64,000 bases of DNA from Citrobacter amalonaticus (GTDB taxonomy: Bacteria > Pseudomonadota > Gammaproteobacteria > Enterobacterales > Enterobacteriaceae): contig NZ_PQMB01000001.1 in the NCBI RefSeq assembly GCF_002918555.1, positions 930,087 through 994,086 of the forward strand, in the 5' to 3' direction. Below are positions 9,597 to 19,055 of the stretch, piece by piece. How positions within the stretch are numbered: position 1 is the first letter of the stretch; each line of letters opens with the position of its first letter. Position numbers and translations under genes: made by a program. The notes beneath the pieces were generated by a model. The model saw only the letters and a list, made by a program, of their open reading frames with translations. It did no database searches and had not been told where the DNA came from.

Positions 9597-10724
9597 ATGT
9601 CGTGCCCGGTTATTGAGCTGACACAGCAGCTTATTCGCCGCCCTTCCCTCAGCCCGGACGATGCGGGATGTCAGGCGTTGATGATTGAACGCCTGCGCGC
9701 GATTGGTTTTACCGTTGAGCGAATGGATTTTGCGGATACACAGAATTTTTGGGCATGGCGCGGACAGGGTGAGACGCTGGCGTTTGCCGGTCACACTGAC
9801 GTGGTGCCCGCAGGCGATGCAGATCGCTGGATCAACCCGCCTTTCGAACCGACCATTCGCGACGGCATGTTGTTTGGACGCGGTGCGGCAGATATGAAAG
9901 GTTCTCTGGCGGCAATGGTTGTGGCCGCAGAACGCTTTGTGGCGCAGCATCCAAATCATAAAGGTCGCCTGGCGTTTCTGATTACCTCAGACGAAGAGGC
10001 CAGTGCGAAAAACGGCACCGTCAGGGTTGTCGACGCGCTGATGGCACGCAATGAGCGCCTGGATTATTGTCTGGTGGGCGAACCGTCAAGTACGGAAGTC
10101 GTCGGTGACGTGGTGAAAAACGGTCGTCGCGGCTCGCTGACCTGTAATCTGACCATTCACGGCGTGCAGGGGCATGTCGCTTATCCACACCTGGCCGATA
10201 ACCCGGTGCATCGCGCAGCCCCCATGCTCAATGAGCTGGTGGCGATCGAATGGGATCAAGGAAATGAATTTTTTCCGGCGACCAGTATGCAGATTGCCAA
10301 TATTCAGGCGGGTACCGGCAGCAACAATGTGATCCCCGGCGAGCTGTTCGTCCAGTTCAACTTCCGTTTCAGCACCGAGCTGACCGATGAGATGATTAAA
10401 GCGCGGGTTCACGCACTGCTGGAAAAACATCAGTTGCGCTATACCGTGGACTGGTGGCTCTCCGGTCAGCCGTTCCTGACCGAGAGAGGGAAGCTGGTTA
10501 ATGCGGTGGTGAATGCGATTGAGCACTATAATGAAATTAAACCACAGCTTCTCACTACGGGTGGCACGTCCGACGGACGTTTTATCGCCCGGATGGGCGC
10601 GCAGGTGGTCGAGCTTGGGCCGGTCAATGCCACCATTCATAAAATTAATGAATGTGTGAACGCCGCCGATCTGCAACTGCTTGCCCGTATGTATCAACGT
10701 ATCATGGAGCAACTCGTCGCCTGA
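9597..10724 (+). CDS. dapE: Succinyl-diaminopimelate desuccinylase
   Basis: A 375-residue M20-family zinc amidohydrolase of the lysine/meso-diaminopimelate pathway. It hydrolyses N-succinyl-LL-diaminopimelate to LL-diaminopimelate and succinate. The first metal-binding motif is [12 protein letters not shown], the bridging Asp is in GRGAADMKG, and the catalytic glutamate pair is in [12 protein letters not shown]. The final metal-binding histidine is in the C-terminal NATIHKINE. The lid/dimerisation domain is at about 180-295. The ATG at 9597 lies 3 bp after the yffB stop. The small gene ypfN follows. Confidence 0.98.
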   Translation: MSCPVIELTQQLIRRPSLSPDDAGCQALMIERLRAIGFTVERMDFADTQNFWAWRGQGETLAFAGHTDVVPAGDADRWINPPFEPTIRDGMLFGRGAADMKGSLAAMVVAAERFVAQHPNHKGRLAFLITSDEEASAKNGTVRVVDALMARNERLDYCLVGEPSSTEVVGDVVKNGRRGSLTCNLTIHGVQGHVAYPHLADNPVHRAAPMLNELVAIEWDQGNEFFPATSMQIANIQAGTGSNNVIPGELFVQFNFRFSTELTDEMIKARVHALLEKHQLRYTVDWWLSGQPFLTERGKLVNAVVNAIEHYNEIKPQLLTTGGTSDGRFIARMGAQVVELGPVNATIHKINECVNAADLQLLARMYQRIMEQLVA

Positions 10725-10750
10725 CGATTGTTCCTTAAGAGGAAATGCGC

Positions 10751-10951
10751 ATGGACTGGCTGACGAAATATTGGTGGATCCTGGTGCTGGTGTTTTTGGT
10801 GGGTGTACTGCTGAACGTGATTAAAGATCTCAAACGCGTCGACCACAAAAAATTCCTCGCCAATAAGCCGGAGCTTCCCCCACATCGTGACTTTAACGAT
10901 AAATGGGACGACGACAACGATTGGCCAAAGAAGGATGAACCAAAGAAATAG
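10751..10951 (+). CDS. ypfN: YpfN, small membrane-anchored protein (UPF0370)
   Basis: A 66-residue protein. Residues 5-27 form one hydrophobic segment ([18 protein letters not shown]), followed by a very polar tail rich in Lys and Asp ([14 protein letters not shown]). It is predicted to be inserted in the inner membrane by its N-terminus with the tail in the cytoplasm. I chose ATG 10751 over ATG 10745: the ribosome site AAGAGG (10737-10742) is 8 nt from 10751 but only 2 nt from 10745, and 66 residues is the family length. Function unknown. It is the last gene of yffB-dapE-ypfN. Confidence 0.9.
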   Translation: MDWLTKYWWILVLVFLVGVLLNVIKDLKRVDHKKFLANKPELPPHRDFNDKWDDDNDWPKKDEPKK

Positions 10952-10957
10952 CCCGCA

Positions 10958-11041
10958 GGCCGGATAAAACGCGTCGCGTTGCTATCCGGCAATCATGCGA
11001 TATCAATGCCGGATGGCGGCTTCGCCTTCTCCGGCCTACGG
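10958..11041. repeat. REP/BIME pair after ypfN
   Basis: Two REP-type palindromes in opposite arrangement. The first (10958-10992) has arms GCCGGATA / TATCCGGC around a GC-rich centre; the second (11007-11041) reads TGCCGGATGGCGGCTTCGCC and on into the typical CCGGCCTACGG end. They lie between the convergent genes ypfN and ypfH, the usual place for such elements. They can act as transcript-end stabilisers, gyrase or IHF sites. Confidence 0.9.
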
Positions 11042-11053
11042 TTCGGTTCCGGC

Positions 11054-11752
11054 TTACATCATCTCGATAATATCGTCATCATCTGGCGTACTGCCGCTGA
11101 GCGCTTCATCAAAGTAGCGCTTCGGTACGGTATATTGCAGATGATTAAGAGCAAACTGCATACTGTGCTCGTCAATGGCGTGCCCTAAGTCTTCCACAAT
11201 ATCCAGCGTCACGTCGCCCCCTGCCCGAATGAGCGCATCCTGGGCGGCAACCGCGTGAGAAAGTTCAATCACCCGGTCTTCACCACCGTGAATCAGATGC
11301 ACTGTCGTTGCGGTCGAGGCCGTTTCCGGCAGGCTGCCATAGCGTCCGTTAAAAGCAATCACGCGCGACGCCAGACCTGGCTCCGCTTTGACGCTCTCCA
11401 GCGCCATAATAGCCCCTTGCGAGAAGCCAATCATCGCCGTTGCCGCTGGCCCCACGCCGCTCTGTTTTTGCCAGTAGCGAACGGTTTCGATGAAAACCGG
11501 CATGATGGCATCAATCCGCGCCTGACGATTCTCTTCCGTCACCCCAGCAACGGAAAACCACTGACGCCCGGCGCCCGGACCGGATGGCTCTGCGCCACCG
11601 ATACTGACAACCAGCGCGTCCGGAAAAACAGGAGCAAACCAGGAACCAATTTCGCCCATTGCAACCGGGTTATCCCCCACGCCATGAAACAGCAGCAACA
11701 GCTGTTGAGCAGGCTTACCGGGGCTTTGAACAACAAAATGATCATGTTTCAT
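11054..11752 (-). CDS. ypfH: YpfH, serine esterase of the alpha/beta-hydrolase fold
   Basis: A 232-residue cytoplasmic hydrolase of the phospholipase/carboxylesterase type. The nucleophile elbow is IGFSQGA, the oxyanion side is LLFHGVGDNP, and the catalytic Asp and His are expected in HGGEDRV and DLGHAID. The natural substrate is unknown; E. coli YpfH hydrolyses short-chain model esters. The frame continues further upstream, but ATG 11752 has a good ribosome site (AAGGAGAT) and gives the family N-terminus MKHDHFVVQSP. It follows tmcA by 73 bp on the same strand. Confidence 0.93.
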   Translation of the reverse strand: MKHDHFVVQSPGKPAQQLLLLFHGVGDNPVAMGEIGSWFAPVFPDALVVSIGGAEPSGPGAGRQWFSVAGVTEENRQARIDAIMPVFIETVRYWQKQSGVGPAATAMIGFSQGAIMALESVKAEPGLASRVIAFNGRYGSLPETASTATTVHLIHGGEDRVIELSHAVAAQDALIRAGGDVTLDIVEDLGHAIDEHSMQFALNHLQYTVPKRYFDEALSGSTPDDDDIIEMM

Positions 11753-11825
11753 GGCGATCTCCTTAACGGTTAAGGTGAATTCTACGCCGCTGATTCGCAA
11801 TGACCATGCCAGAAAATTGAAGGAG

Positions 11826-13838
11826 TTAGTGAAAAAATTGCCATTGCATAATGCGATCGCGTAACCGTCGCGTGCGTTCCGCATCCAGTGCCAGCAACGC
11901 CTGAGCGGCTTCTGCACGCTGAGCGGCCAGCAGCGCCTTTCGCCCGGTTAACTTCAGTGTTGCTGACAGTTGCGCATCGCTCACGTTATCCTGCAGGCGT
12001 CCCCGCAGCGCGGGTAAAGCAGACGCACTGCTGGCAAGCAGCCGGTTCAGACAACCTAATGAGGTGAGCAACGGGCGATGCGCGAAAGCAAATCCCGCCA
12101 GTGCATACCAGTCATCATCATCAAGCATAGTCGCTTTCAGCGGTTCAACCGGGATCGCCTCTCCATTCCACAGCGCCAGAATGTCCGCATCCCGCCGCAG
12201 GCGATAATGTTCATGCTCAGCCAGAGACTTGCCCGCGTCGCTCAGAGGCAACATCGCCATCGCGGTAAAGCAACCGCTGCTGGCTTCCCGATGGTTGCCC
12301 ATCCGAACCAGGATAAAGCCACAGCGCTGCCAGAAGCGCCACAGCTCCTGCGTATAACCAAAGCTGACGGAGAGATAGTCACATTCGGCCTCTGCACGCG
12401 CCTGCGCAATCAGCTGCTGACCCACGCCCTCTCGCTGGCGGGCCGGATGTACCGCAATGCGGCTCACCCGAAGTCCGGTGAGCGTGGCGGCCAGGGGATT
12501 CCCGCCATGGGCGGCAAGAGACTGGGCGACGAGATTACCACGCGGTCGACGAAATCCGGCCCAGACCGCCTGACTCAATGGCGTTGAAAGCCCCCCTTCC
12601 TCCACCAGCCAGAGCGCGCCAGCGACCATTTTTCCCGCAGAGGCCTGAAAAAAAAGTTGTCCTGGCGCATCCATCATCCGCCGCAAATCGAGAGGTGAAG
12701 TCCGGTAATGTGCGCCAGAAAGCAATCTGTAAACTGCCAGAGGCGTTTGCGGATGCGTCTGCCAGGTATCCTGCTCAAAACGCGAAATAGCGATCTCCCC
12801 GTGGGGGGCAACAGCAAAGGCGTCATCATCAAACACCAGCGCATCGCTGACCATTTTCTCCAGCGGACAACCTTGTGCCCAGCGAATCGGCTGCTGAAGT
12901 TCAAAACGCGCAATCCGGGGAAAGCGGGCGCAGAACTTGAGTAAAAAACCGCGCCCGGTTCCCTCATAGCCCTGAACGGTGGTGGTCAACAAGGTTCGTG
13001 GAAAGCGCGCCACCAGACGATGTAAAAGCGGCGCAGGGAGCGCCGCGGCCTCATCGACAATCAGCCAGTCTGCCCTCTCTTTACCTTCCAGTAGCGCATC
13101 CGGGGCGAGAAAACGAAAACGCGCCCCGGCAAATTGCGCCAGCACGTCCGTCGCCGCCCTGGCGGGCGCAGTCACAATTGCCGTACCGTTAATACGAGAG
13201 ATAAGCTGTCCGGCCAGCGCCGATTTGCCGCGACCGCGGGCGGCAGTCACAGTCACCACGCCGGTGGGCACAGGCAACAGCTTTTGCAAAATCACCGCCT
13301 GCTCCGGCTGAGGTTCACCGGTCGCGGGCCGCCAGTCAGGGCGCTCAGGGAAGCGGGGCCACACAACCGGCTGATTCTGCTGCCAGTGCAGCGATTCGCC
13401 GTCACGCGCAATGACCTGTCTGAAATGGTGAACAAAGTGGGGCGTCGGGATGGGCTGCGCGCAGTCGCTCCAGCGGAGTGAATCCGCGTCAGGATGGCTT
13501 TCCCAGCGTTCCCATGGGGGGGTCAGCAATACCAGCCAGCTTCCTGCCCGCAGGGTCCCGCTCAGGGCCGCGAATGCCGCAGCGTCAAACCCCTGGAGCG
13601 CATCAAAAACGGCATGACGAAATTCGCGTCCCAGCAGCGTTTGTAGCGCCTGCGGCGTACAGCCAGGTTCAGCGGGCGGCTGCGGCGAAACCCACAGCCA
13701 GTCGCCGGGTAACGCGTCCCGTAGCGCCAGGGCTTGCTCGTGGCACCATGAAGACTCACCGCTGAGCACCAGCAGACGGCGGATCCCTTCACGGGTCATT
13801 TGCGCGGTTAACGCGCTCAGCGCAGTGTTACCAGCCAT
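11826..13838 (-). CDS. tmcA: tRNA(Met) cytidine acetyltransferase TmcA
   Basis: A 670-residue enzyme that acetylates the wobble cytidine (C34) of elongator tRNA-Met, using acetyl-CoA and ATP/GTP. This prevents misreading of the isoleucine AUA codon. An N-terminal DUF1726 domain (1-150) is followed by an RNA-helicase-like ATPase with Walker A TAARGRGKSAL and Walker B WLIVDEAAALPAP. A GNAT acetyltransferase domain (about 400-530) contains the CoA loop RIAVHPARQREGVGQQL. A C-terminal tRNA-binding tail follows. It starts 14 bp after the ypfJ stop and is probably co-transcribed with it. Confidence 0.96.
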   Translation of the reverse strand: MAGNTALSALTAQMTREGIRRLLVLSGESSWCHEQALALRDALPGDWLWVSPQPPAEPGCTPQALQTLLGREFRHAVFDALQGFDAAAFAALSGTLRAGSWLVLLTPPWERWESHPDADSLRWSDCAQPIPTPHFVHHFRQVIARDGESLHWQQNQPVVWPRFPERPDWRPATGEPQPEQAVILQKLLPVPTGVVTVTAARGRGKSALAGQLISRINGTAIVTAPARAATDVLAQFAGARFRFLAPDALLEGKERADWLIVDEAAALPAPLLHRLVARFPRTLLTTTVQGYEGTGRGFLLKFCARFPRIARFELQQPIRWAQGCPLEKMVSDALVFDDDAFAVAPHGEIAISRFEQDTWQTHPQTPLAVYRLLSGAHYRTSPLDLRRMMDAPGQLFFQASAGKMVAGALWLVEEGGLSTPLSQAVWAGFRRPRGNLVAQSLAAHGGNPLAATLTGLRVSRIAVHPARQREGVGQQLIAQARAEAECDYLSVSFGYTQELWRFWQRCGFILVRMGNHREASSGCFTAMAMLPLSDAGKSLAEHEHYRLRRDADILALWNGEAIPVEPLKATMLDDDDWYALAGFAFAHRPLLTSLGCLNRLLASSASALPALRGRLQDNVSDAQLSATLKLTGRKALLAAQRAEAAQALLALDAERTRRLRDRIMQWQFFH

Positions 13839-13852
13839 CCCTGCCTCAGAAT

Positions 13853-14719
13853 CTAGAAACCTTTACCAAAGGTATTACATTGTGCCGGGTTACCGCTATC
13901 AAAACCACGTTTGAACCAGGTATAGCGCTGCTCAGAAGTCCCATGAGTAAAGCTGTCCGGCACCACGCGCCCCTGGCTCTGCTGTTGCAGACGATCGTCG
14001 CCAATGGCCTGAGCCGCGTTGAGCGCTTCTTCCAGGTCGCCTGACTCCAGCACCCCTTGCTGCTGCATACTGTGCCCCCAGACACCGGCAAAGCAGTCAG
14101 CCTGTAGCTCCATACGGACGGACAGGCGGTTCACTTCAGCCTGAGAGGCATTCTGCTGCATCTGACGGACCTTTGGCTCAATACCCAACAGTTTCTGCAC
14201 ATGGTGGCCGACCTCATGAGCAATCACATAGCCCTGAGCAAAATCACCATCGGCACCCAGCTTGTTTTTCATGTCGTCATAGAAAGAGAGATCGATATAG
14301 ACGGTACTGTCCGCCGGGCAATAAAACGGCCCCATGATGGACTGACCCGCACCACAACCGGTGCGCGTCGCACCACGGTACATCACCAGTTTAGGCTGTT
14401 GATAAGTGTGCCCCATTTTTTCAAACTGCTGTCCCCAGGTATCTTCCGTCGTCGCCAGAATCACCGAGGTAAATTTTGCTGCTTCATCATCATTTGGGCT
14501 GATGGAGTGTGATGATTGCTGTTGGGAAACTGGCTGGCCGGTCATTAATCCGGTGAGATCCACGCCATAATACCCCGCCACCAGCACCACAATCAGCAGG
14601 ATGATGCCGCCTTTACCACTGGGCAAACGAAAACCAGGCCCGCCTATAGAAGGGCCGCCACCGGAGCTATTTCGTCTGTCTTCCACATTGTCACTTTCAC
14701 GACGCCCTTGCCAGCGCAT
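13853..14719 (-). CDS. ypfJ: YpfJ, putative zinc metallopeptidase (neutral zinc metallopeptidase family)
   Basis: A 288-residue membrane-anchored protein. Residues 1-30 are polar and Gly/Arg-rich, residues 36-55 are one transmembrane segment ([19 protein letters not shown]), and the rest is extracytoplasmic. The zinc motif HEVGHH is in [13 protein letters not shown], with a downstream glutamate ligand region ELQADCFAG. Substrates are unknown. ATG 14719 (ribosome site GAGGTG) gives the family start [15 protein letters not shown]; an earlier in-frame codon at 14725 is less likely. It sits between purC and tmcA. Confidence 0.92.
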   Translation of the reverse strand: MRWQGRRESDNVEDRRNSSGGGPSIGGPGFRLPSGKGGIILLIVVLVAGYYGVDLTGLMTGQPVSQQQSSHSISPNDDEAAKFTSVILATTEDTWGQQFEKMGHTYQQPKLVMYRGATRTGCGAGQSIMGPFYCPADSTVYIDLSFYDDMKNKLGADGDFAQGYVIAHEVGHHVQKLLGIEPKVRQMQQNASQAEVNRLSVRMELQADCFAGVWGHSMQQQGVLESGDLEEALNAAQAIGDDRLQQQSQGRVVPDSFTHGTSEQRYTWFKRGFDSGNPAQCNTFGKGF

Positions 14720-14813
14720 AATCACCTCAACTTTTTATTCATTATGATGATGATCGTAGGCGGTTCGGAACAGGATTACCATAAGAAACAGTAATCAAAA
14801 TCGGCGGGATTGA

Positions 14814-14839
14814 TGAGCCGGAGAGCGATCGCCGGCTCA
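14814..14839. terminator. Hairpin after purC
   Basis: TGAGCCGG (14814-14821) and CCGGCTCA (14832-14839) form a perfect 8-bp stem with a 10-nt loop right after the purC stop. There is no strong U-run, so it may be a leaky terminator or processing site before ypfJ. Confidence 0.6.
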
Positions 14840-14848
14840 GGGGGAGGA

Positions 14849-15562
14849 TTAGTCTAACTTCACGCCCAGACGACGGGCAACGGTTTCATAGGCTTCGATT
14901 AGGCCACCCAGACTCTGACGGAAACGGTCTTTGTCCATTTTATCCAGCGTCTCTTTATCCCACAGACGGCTACCGTCTGGTGAGAACTCATCGCCCAGCA
15001 CCACTTCACCTTTGTACAGACCAAACTCCAGCTTGAAGTCCACCAGGATCAGCCCGGCATCATCAAACAGCTTTTTCAGCACGTCGTTAGCCTTGTAGGT
15101 CAGCTCTTTCATACGCGCCAGATTTTCCTTGCTCACCCAGCCAAAAGTTTCGCAGTAAGAGTCATTGACCATTGGATCGTGCATTGCGTCATTTTTCAGA
15201 AACAGGTCGAACAGCGGTGGATTCAGTTCAATACCTTCTTCAATACCCAGGCGCTTAACCAGAGAACCTGCCGCACGGTTACGCACCACGCACTCTACCG
15301 GTACCATATCCAGTTTTTTCACCAGACATTCGGTATCTGAAAGCAGTCGCTCCATCTGCGTCGGGATACCCGCTTCAGCCAGTTTAGTCATAATGAAATG
15401 GTTGAATTTGTTGTTCACCATACCTTTACGATCAAACTGTTCAATGCGTGCGCCATCCCCTGCTGACGTATCATTGCGGAATTCGAGCACCAACAGGTCC
15501 GGGTTTTCCGTGCTGTATACGGTCTTCGCTTTACCACGATACAACTCAGCTTGCTTTTGCAT
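14849..15562 (-). CDS. purC: SAICAR synthetase (purine biosynthesis)
   Basis: A 237-residue cytoplasmic enzyme that joins CAIR and aspartate with ATP to make SAICAR, the seventh chemical step to IMP. Typical signatures are [43 protein letters not shown] and [10 protein letters not shown]. The length equals the E. coli enzyme. ATG 15562 with an upstream GGAG gives [11 protein letters not shown]; a longer frame exists to 15634 but would run through the PurR box and bamC terminator region. A PurR box lies 52 bp before the start. Confidence 0.98.
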   Translation of the reverse strand: MQKQAELYRGKAKTVYSTENPDLLVLEFRNDTSAGDGARIEQFDRKGMVNNKFNHFIMTKLAEAGIPTQMERLLSDTECLVKKLDMVPVECVVRNRAAGSLVKRLGIEEGIELNPPLFDLFLKNDAMHDPMVNDSYCETFGWVSKENLARMKELTYKANDVLKKLFDDAGLILVDFKLEFGLYKGEVVLGDEFSPDGSRLWDKETLDKMDKDRFRQSLGGLIEAYETVARRLGVKLD

Positions 15563-15613
15563 CTTCATTACTCCTGGGTGTGAATTAACGATAAATATTG
15601 CGTTTTTCTGCCG

Positions 15614-15629
15614 ACGCACACGTTTGCGT
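15614..15629 (-). promoter_or_regulatory. PurR operator of purC
   Basis: ACGCACACGTTTGCGT matches the PurR consensus (ACGCAAACGTTTGCGT) at 15 of 16 positions. It lies in the purC promoter region. Purine-dependent repression of purC by PurR is established in E. coli. Confidence 0.9.
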
Positions 15630-15637
15630 ATCATATC

Positions 15638-15664
15638 AGAAAAAAAGGCTGGAGTTATCCAGCC
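15638..15664 (-). terminator. Terminator of dapA-bamC
   Basis: On the minus strand GGCTGG-ATAACT-CCAGCC is followed at once by a run of seven to nine U residues. It starts 9 bp after the bamC stop and separates dapA-bamC from purC. Confidence 0.92.
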
Positions 15665-15672
15665 CTTTATTT

Positions 15673-16707
15673 TTACTTACTGAACGCCGCCTGGAAGACG
15701 GCGACCAGCGCGTCGTTCTGGCTTTGTGTCAGGGTATGCCCCTTCGGATCGATAAACTGCAGACTGCTGCGGTTGTCTAAATCACCGACCTGCAGTTTGT
15801 AGTCACCGGATGACAGCCCCGGATCGGTTGCGCCCAGATCCTGCCAGCCGCTATCGGACAGCGGTTTATAGGTCACCGCAATGCTGCCCTGGGAACGGGT
15901 GCTGTCGGTCACTTTCATGCCCACTTTTTCCAGCGCTGCCGGGAGGCGTTGCCATACCACGTTAAACGGTCCACGGACGACCAGCATCGGTAAGCCCGTA
16001 TCATCAGCCGCGCTCTGCACGTCCATCGTGGCGGTTGAGCGGTTCTGCGCCGCGTTCGCCGCATCGGTGGCGCTCTTATCCAGCCCTGCGGAGATAACGT
16101 TCATCATCTCTGCGCTGTAACGCTGCATGGATGCCGCATCGGCAACCGGCTTACCGCCCTGCTCAAGATTCACCAGTTTAACCATTACCGCCTGCTGATA
16201 GCCCTGCGGTTTCACGGAGATTTGATAACGACCACGATACTGCTCGTCTTCGTCCAGACGGTTCCAGTTAACCCAGTCGGTTGTCAGGCTCTGGCTGGCG
16301 TCGTCACGTTTGTCAATCGTATAATTTTTGGACTGAATCACGCTAACGACCTGTGGCCACAGCGTATTACCACGACCGTTTTCCACCAGCAACGTCGCGG
16401 TGTCCCCGGCAAACTGGGTACGCGCTCCGGTGACCAGCGCCAGAGGCTGGGCTGGCGGGCGAATATCCAGCGCTTTACCGACAGCACCGCTGCCGTTAGT
16501 CACCGGGATGTTGTAGTCGCCCGTCATCACCGGCAAAATCATTCCTGCCGGGGCATGAAGTTCAGCAAGCGGTGCCGCCTCCAGATAGGATTCATCACCG
16601 CTCACCTGGCGCTTGTAGCGCGAGTCCGAGCTACAGGCAGCGAGCAGCATAACAAGCGAAACTCCCGCAACCTTAGCCAGGCGCGACTTTTGTACTGAGT
16701 AAGCCAT
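15673..16707 (-). CDS. bamC: Outer-membrane assembly lipoprotein BamC
   Basis: A 344-residue lipoprotein subunit of the BAM complex that inserts beta-barrel proteins into the outer membrane. The signal peptide ends in the lipobox LLAAC with Cys25 as the lipidated residue. An unstructured N-terminal segment (about 26-95) that binds BamD is followed by two helix-grip domains (about 100-215 and 225-343). ATG 16707 gives [12 protein letters not shown]; a TTG one codon earlier is unlikely. It starts 16 bp after the dapA stop, the conserved dapA-bamC operon. Confidence 0.97.
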   Translation of the reverse strand: MAYSVQKSRLAKVAGVSLVMLLAACSSDSRYKRQVSGDESYLEAAPLAELHAPAGMILPVMTGDYNIPVTNGSGAVGKALDIRPPAQPLALVTGARTQFAGDTATLLVENGRGNTLWPQVVSVIQSKNYTIDKRDDASQSLTTDWVNWNRLDEDEQYRGRYQISVKPQGYQQAVMVKLVNLEQGGKPVADAASMQRYSAEMMNVISAGLDKSATDAANAAQNRSTATMDVQSAADDTGLPMLVVRGPFNVVWQRLPAALEKVGMKVTDSTRSQGSIAVTYKPLSDSGWQDLGATDPGLSSGDYKLQVGDLDNRSSLQFIDPKGHTLTQSQNDALVAVFQAAFSK

Positions 16708-16723
16708 CAAATCTCCCTAAACT

Positions 16724-17602
16724 TTACAGCAAACCGGCATGCTTAAGCGCCGCTTTGACAATTTCACGCCCGTTATCGGTGATCGGCGTCATTGGCAGGC
16801 GCAGCGTGTCGGTCGCCACAAGACCCAACTCCATACATGCCCATTTCACCGGGACAGGATTGGGTTCGACAAATAGTTTGTTGTGCAACGGCATCAGACG
16901 CTGGTTTATCACGCGCGCCTCGGCAAAGTGCCCTTCTGCTGCCAGTTTGCACATTTCAGCCATATCACGCGCCGCTACGTTAGACGTAACGGAGATCACG
17001 CCATGCCCCCCTAACTGCATAAAGTCCATCGCGGTCGCGTCATCGCCGCTGAGCAGGATGAAATCGTCTGAAACCAGCTCTTTGATCTGGTGAACACGAC
17101 TTAAGTTCCCTGTCGCCTCTTTAATTGCGACAATATTTTTCACTTTCGCCAGACGACCAACCGTTTCCGGCAGCATATCGCAGCCGGTACGGGACGGCAC
17201 ATTATACAGAATTTGCGGCAGGTCAGTATGTTCAGCGATGGCTTTGAAATGCTGGAACAGACCTTCCTGAGTTGGGCGGTTGTAGTAAGGGGTCACCGTC
17301 AGGCAGCCAACAATACCACTGTCGTTAAAACGCTGCGTCAGACTGATGGCTTCTGCGGTCGCATTTGCGCCCGTTCCGGCAATCACCGGAATACGACCGT
17401 CAGCCAGTTCCAGCGTCATCATCACCACATCGCCATGTTCATCATGACTTAGCGTGGCGGACTCACCGGTGGTGCCAACCGAAACGATCGCCGAGGTGCC
17501 GCTGGCGACATGATAATCAATCAGTTTTTTCAGGCTCGACCGACAGACATTACCTTTTTCATCCATCGGCGTAACAAGCGCGACAATACTTCCCGTGAAC
17601 AT
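16724..17602 (-). CDS. dapA: 4-hydroxy-tetrahydrodipicolinate synthase
   Basis: A 292-residue TIM-barrel aldolase that condenses pyruvate with aspartate semialdehyde, the committed step to diaminopimelate and lysine. The Schiff-base lysine is K161 in AIKEATGN. Tyr133 ([10 protein letters not shown]) and the GTTGES loop (44-49) complete the active site. The enzyme is feedback-inhibited by lysine in E. coli. ATG 17602 gives [14 protein letters not shown]; an upstream ATG at 17620 adds six residues not present in the family. It is divergent from gcvR. Confidence 0.98.
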   Translation of the reverse strand: MFTGSIVALVTPMDEKGNVCRSSLKKLIDYHVASGTSAIVSVGTTGESATLSHDEHGDVVMMTLELADGRIPVIAGTGANATAEAISLTQRFNDSGIVGCLTVTPYYNRPTQEGLFQHFKAIAEHTDLPQILYNVPSRTGCDMLPETVGRLAKVKNIVAIKEATGNLSRVHQIKELVSDDFILLSGDDATAMDFMQLGGHGVISVTSNVAARDMAEMCKLAAEGHFAEARVINQRLMPLHNKLFVEPNPVPVKWACMELGLVATDTLRLPMTPITDNGREIVKAALKHAGLL

Positions 17603-17747
17603 TGGCCATCCTCTGTGCAAACATGTGTCTCAATGGTACGTTTGGTACGACAATAAAAGCAAGCGGACAGAGCCGTTCTGGTTGTTGTATACCGGTTTTT
17701 TTTATGCTTTCCTTATGATTACCTCACCTCTCAAAGGAAGAACAGGT

Positions 17748-18320
17748 TTGACACCGTCATCGCAACATTACCTGGTGATTACTGCGCTGGGTTCCGATCG
17801 CCCGGGAATCGTGAATACTATCACCCGTCATGTCAGCAGCTGCGGCTGTAATATCGAAGACAGTCGACTGGCCATGTTAGGGGACGAGTTCACGTTTATC
17901 ATGCTGCTTTCCGGCACCTGGAATGCCATCACCCTGATTGAATCAACCTTGCCGTTGAAAGGCGCAGAGCTGGATTTATTGATTGTGATGAAACGCACCA
18001 CCGCACGCCCGCATCCCCCGATGCCCGCCACGGTCTGGGTGCAGGTTGATGTCCCCGATTCACCGCATTTGATTGAACGCTTTACGGCTCTGTTTGACAG
18101 CCATCAGATGAACATCGCAGAACTGATTTCACGTACGCAACCTGCTGAAAATGAAAAGGTTGCCCAGCTACATATCCAAATCACCGCCCATAGTCCGGCG
18201 TCACACGATTCGGCAAATATTGAGCAAGCCTTTAAAGCACTATGTACAGAACTCAATGCACAAGGCAGTATTAACGTCGTCAATTATTCACAACATGATG
18301 AACAGGATGGAGTTAAGTAA
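17748..18320 (+). CDS. gcvR: GcvR, regulator of the glycine cleavage system
   Basis: A 190-residue protein with two ACT domains (about 8-85 and 95-170). It binds glycine and controls the activator GcvA by direct contact, so that gcvTHP is repressed when glycine is low. I placed the start at TTG 17748, which follows an AAGGAAG ribosome site and gives a length of 190, the E. coli length. Longer frames start in the dapA promoter region and are not convincing. The stop overlaps the bcp start (TAATG), so both genes are translated from one message. Confidence 0.93.
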   Translation: MTPSSQHYLVITALGSDRPGIVNTITRHVSSCGCNIEDSRLAMLGDEFTFIMLLSGTWNAITLIESTLPLKGAELDLLIVMKRTTARPHPPMPATVWVQVDVPDSPHLIERFTALFDSHQMNIAELISRTQPAENEKVAQLHIQITAHSPASHDSANIEQAFKALCTELNAQGSINVVNYSQHDEQDGVK

Positions 18321-18790
18321 TGAATCCACTGAAAGCCGGTGACATCGCACCGAAATTTAGCTTGCCGGATCAGGACGGGGAACAAGTAAATTTGACCGAC
18401 TTCCAGGGGCAGCGTGTTCTGGTCTATTTCTACCCGAAAGCCATGACCCCCGGCTGTACCGTTCAGGCCTGCGGCCTACGCGATAACATGGATGAGTTGA
18501 AAAAAGCTGGCGTGGACGTGCTGGGCATCAGTACTGACAAGCCGGAAAAACTTTCCCGTTTTGCCGAAAAAGAGTTGCTGAATTTTACATTGCTGTCGGA
18601 TGAGGATCACCAGGTCTGCGAGCAGTTCGGCATCTGGGGCGAGAAATCCTTCATGGGGAAAACCTATGATGGCATTCACCGCATCAGTTTCCTGATCGAT
18701 GCCGACGGTAAAGTTGAGCATGTATTCGACGATTTCAAAACCAGCAATCACCACGACGTCGTGCTGAACTGGCTGAAAGAGAACGCCTGA
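18320..18790 (+). CDS. bcp: Bcp, thioredoxin-dependent thiol peroxidase
   Basis: A 156-residue atypical 2-Cys peroxiredoxin (BCP/PrxQ type) that reduces hydrogen and organic peroxides in the cytoplasm with thioredoxin as donor. The peroxidatic Cys46 is in MTPGCTVQACGLRD and the resolving Cys51 is five residues later, as in the E. coli protein. The ATG overlaps the gcvR stop by one base. Confidence 0.97.
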   Translation: MNPLKAGDIAPKFSLPDQDGEQVNLTDFQGQRVLVYFYPKAMTPGCTVQACGLRDNMDELKKAGVDVLGISTDKPEKLSRFAEKELLNFTLLSDEDHQVCEQFGIWGEKSFMGKTYDGIHRISFLIDADGKVEHVFDDFKTSNHHDVVLNWLKENA

Positions 18791-18859
18791 TTATTTCCTA
18801 CTGGCGCTGGTTGCCCGACCCCGGATCGGCGCCTTTACTTTTCCCTTCTCCGCTTCAGA

Positions 18860-18875
18860 TGTGATCGCAATCACA
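18860..18875 (+). promoter_or_regulatory. CRP-type site upstream of hyfA
   Basis: TGTGATCGCAATCACA has both ideal CRP half-sites (TGTGA-N6-TCACA). It lies about 157 bp before the inferred hyfA transcription start, a distance compatible with DNA bending toward a sigma54 promoter. Direct sequence match; function inferred. Confidence 0.75.
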
Positions 18876-18906
18876 AACGAAATTCTTGCCCCGACACTAA
18901 TGCCGA

Positions 18907-18919
18907 AGGTGATTCACCT
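18907..18919. promoter_or_regulatory. Palindrome in the activator region of the hyfA promoter
   Basis: AGGTGATTCACCT is a perfect palindrome around one central base. It lies about 110 bp before the inferred start site, where sigma54 enhancer proteins (HyfR or FhlA) normally bind. The arms recur in the focB promoter region. Binding by HyfR is a guess. Confidence 0.4.
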
Positions 18920-18998
18920 GAACGTTAATGACCATCACTTTTGTCTCCCCTTCGTTACCAGCCATTCTTAATTAGTTGAATTTATTGAATTTAAATAA

Positions 18999-19014
18999 TG
19001 GCATCCTTTGTGCA
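18999..19014 (+). promoter_or_regulatory. Sigma54 promoter of the hyf operon
   Basis: TGGCATCCTTTGTGCA carries the -24 GG and -12 GC elements with exactly 10 bases between them, matching TGGCAC-N5-TTGCA. It predicts a start near 19025, 31 bp before hyfA. The sigma54 dependence of hyf is established in E. coli. Confidence 0.85.
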
Positions 19015-19055
19015 TAGCAAAGCTGAACGTTTTGTTTCTTTCTCAAGGAGCCGAC

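Noticed and set aside
14849-15634. Longer PurC starting at 15634
   Set aside because: The extra N-terminus would be encoded by the PurR operator and promoter region. ATG 15562 has the family start and ribosome site.
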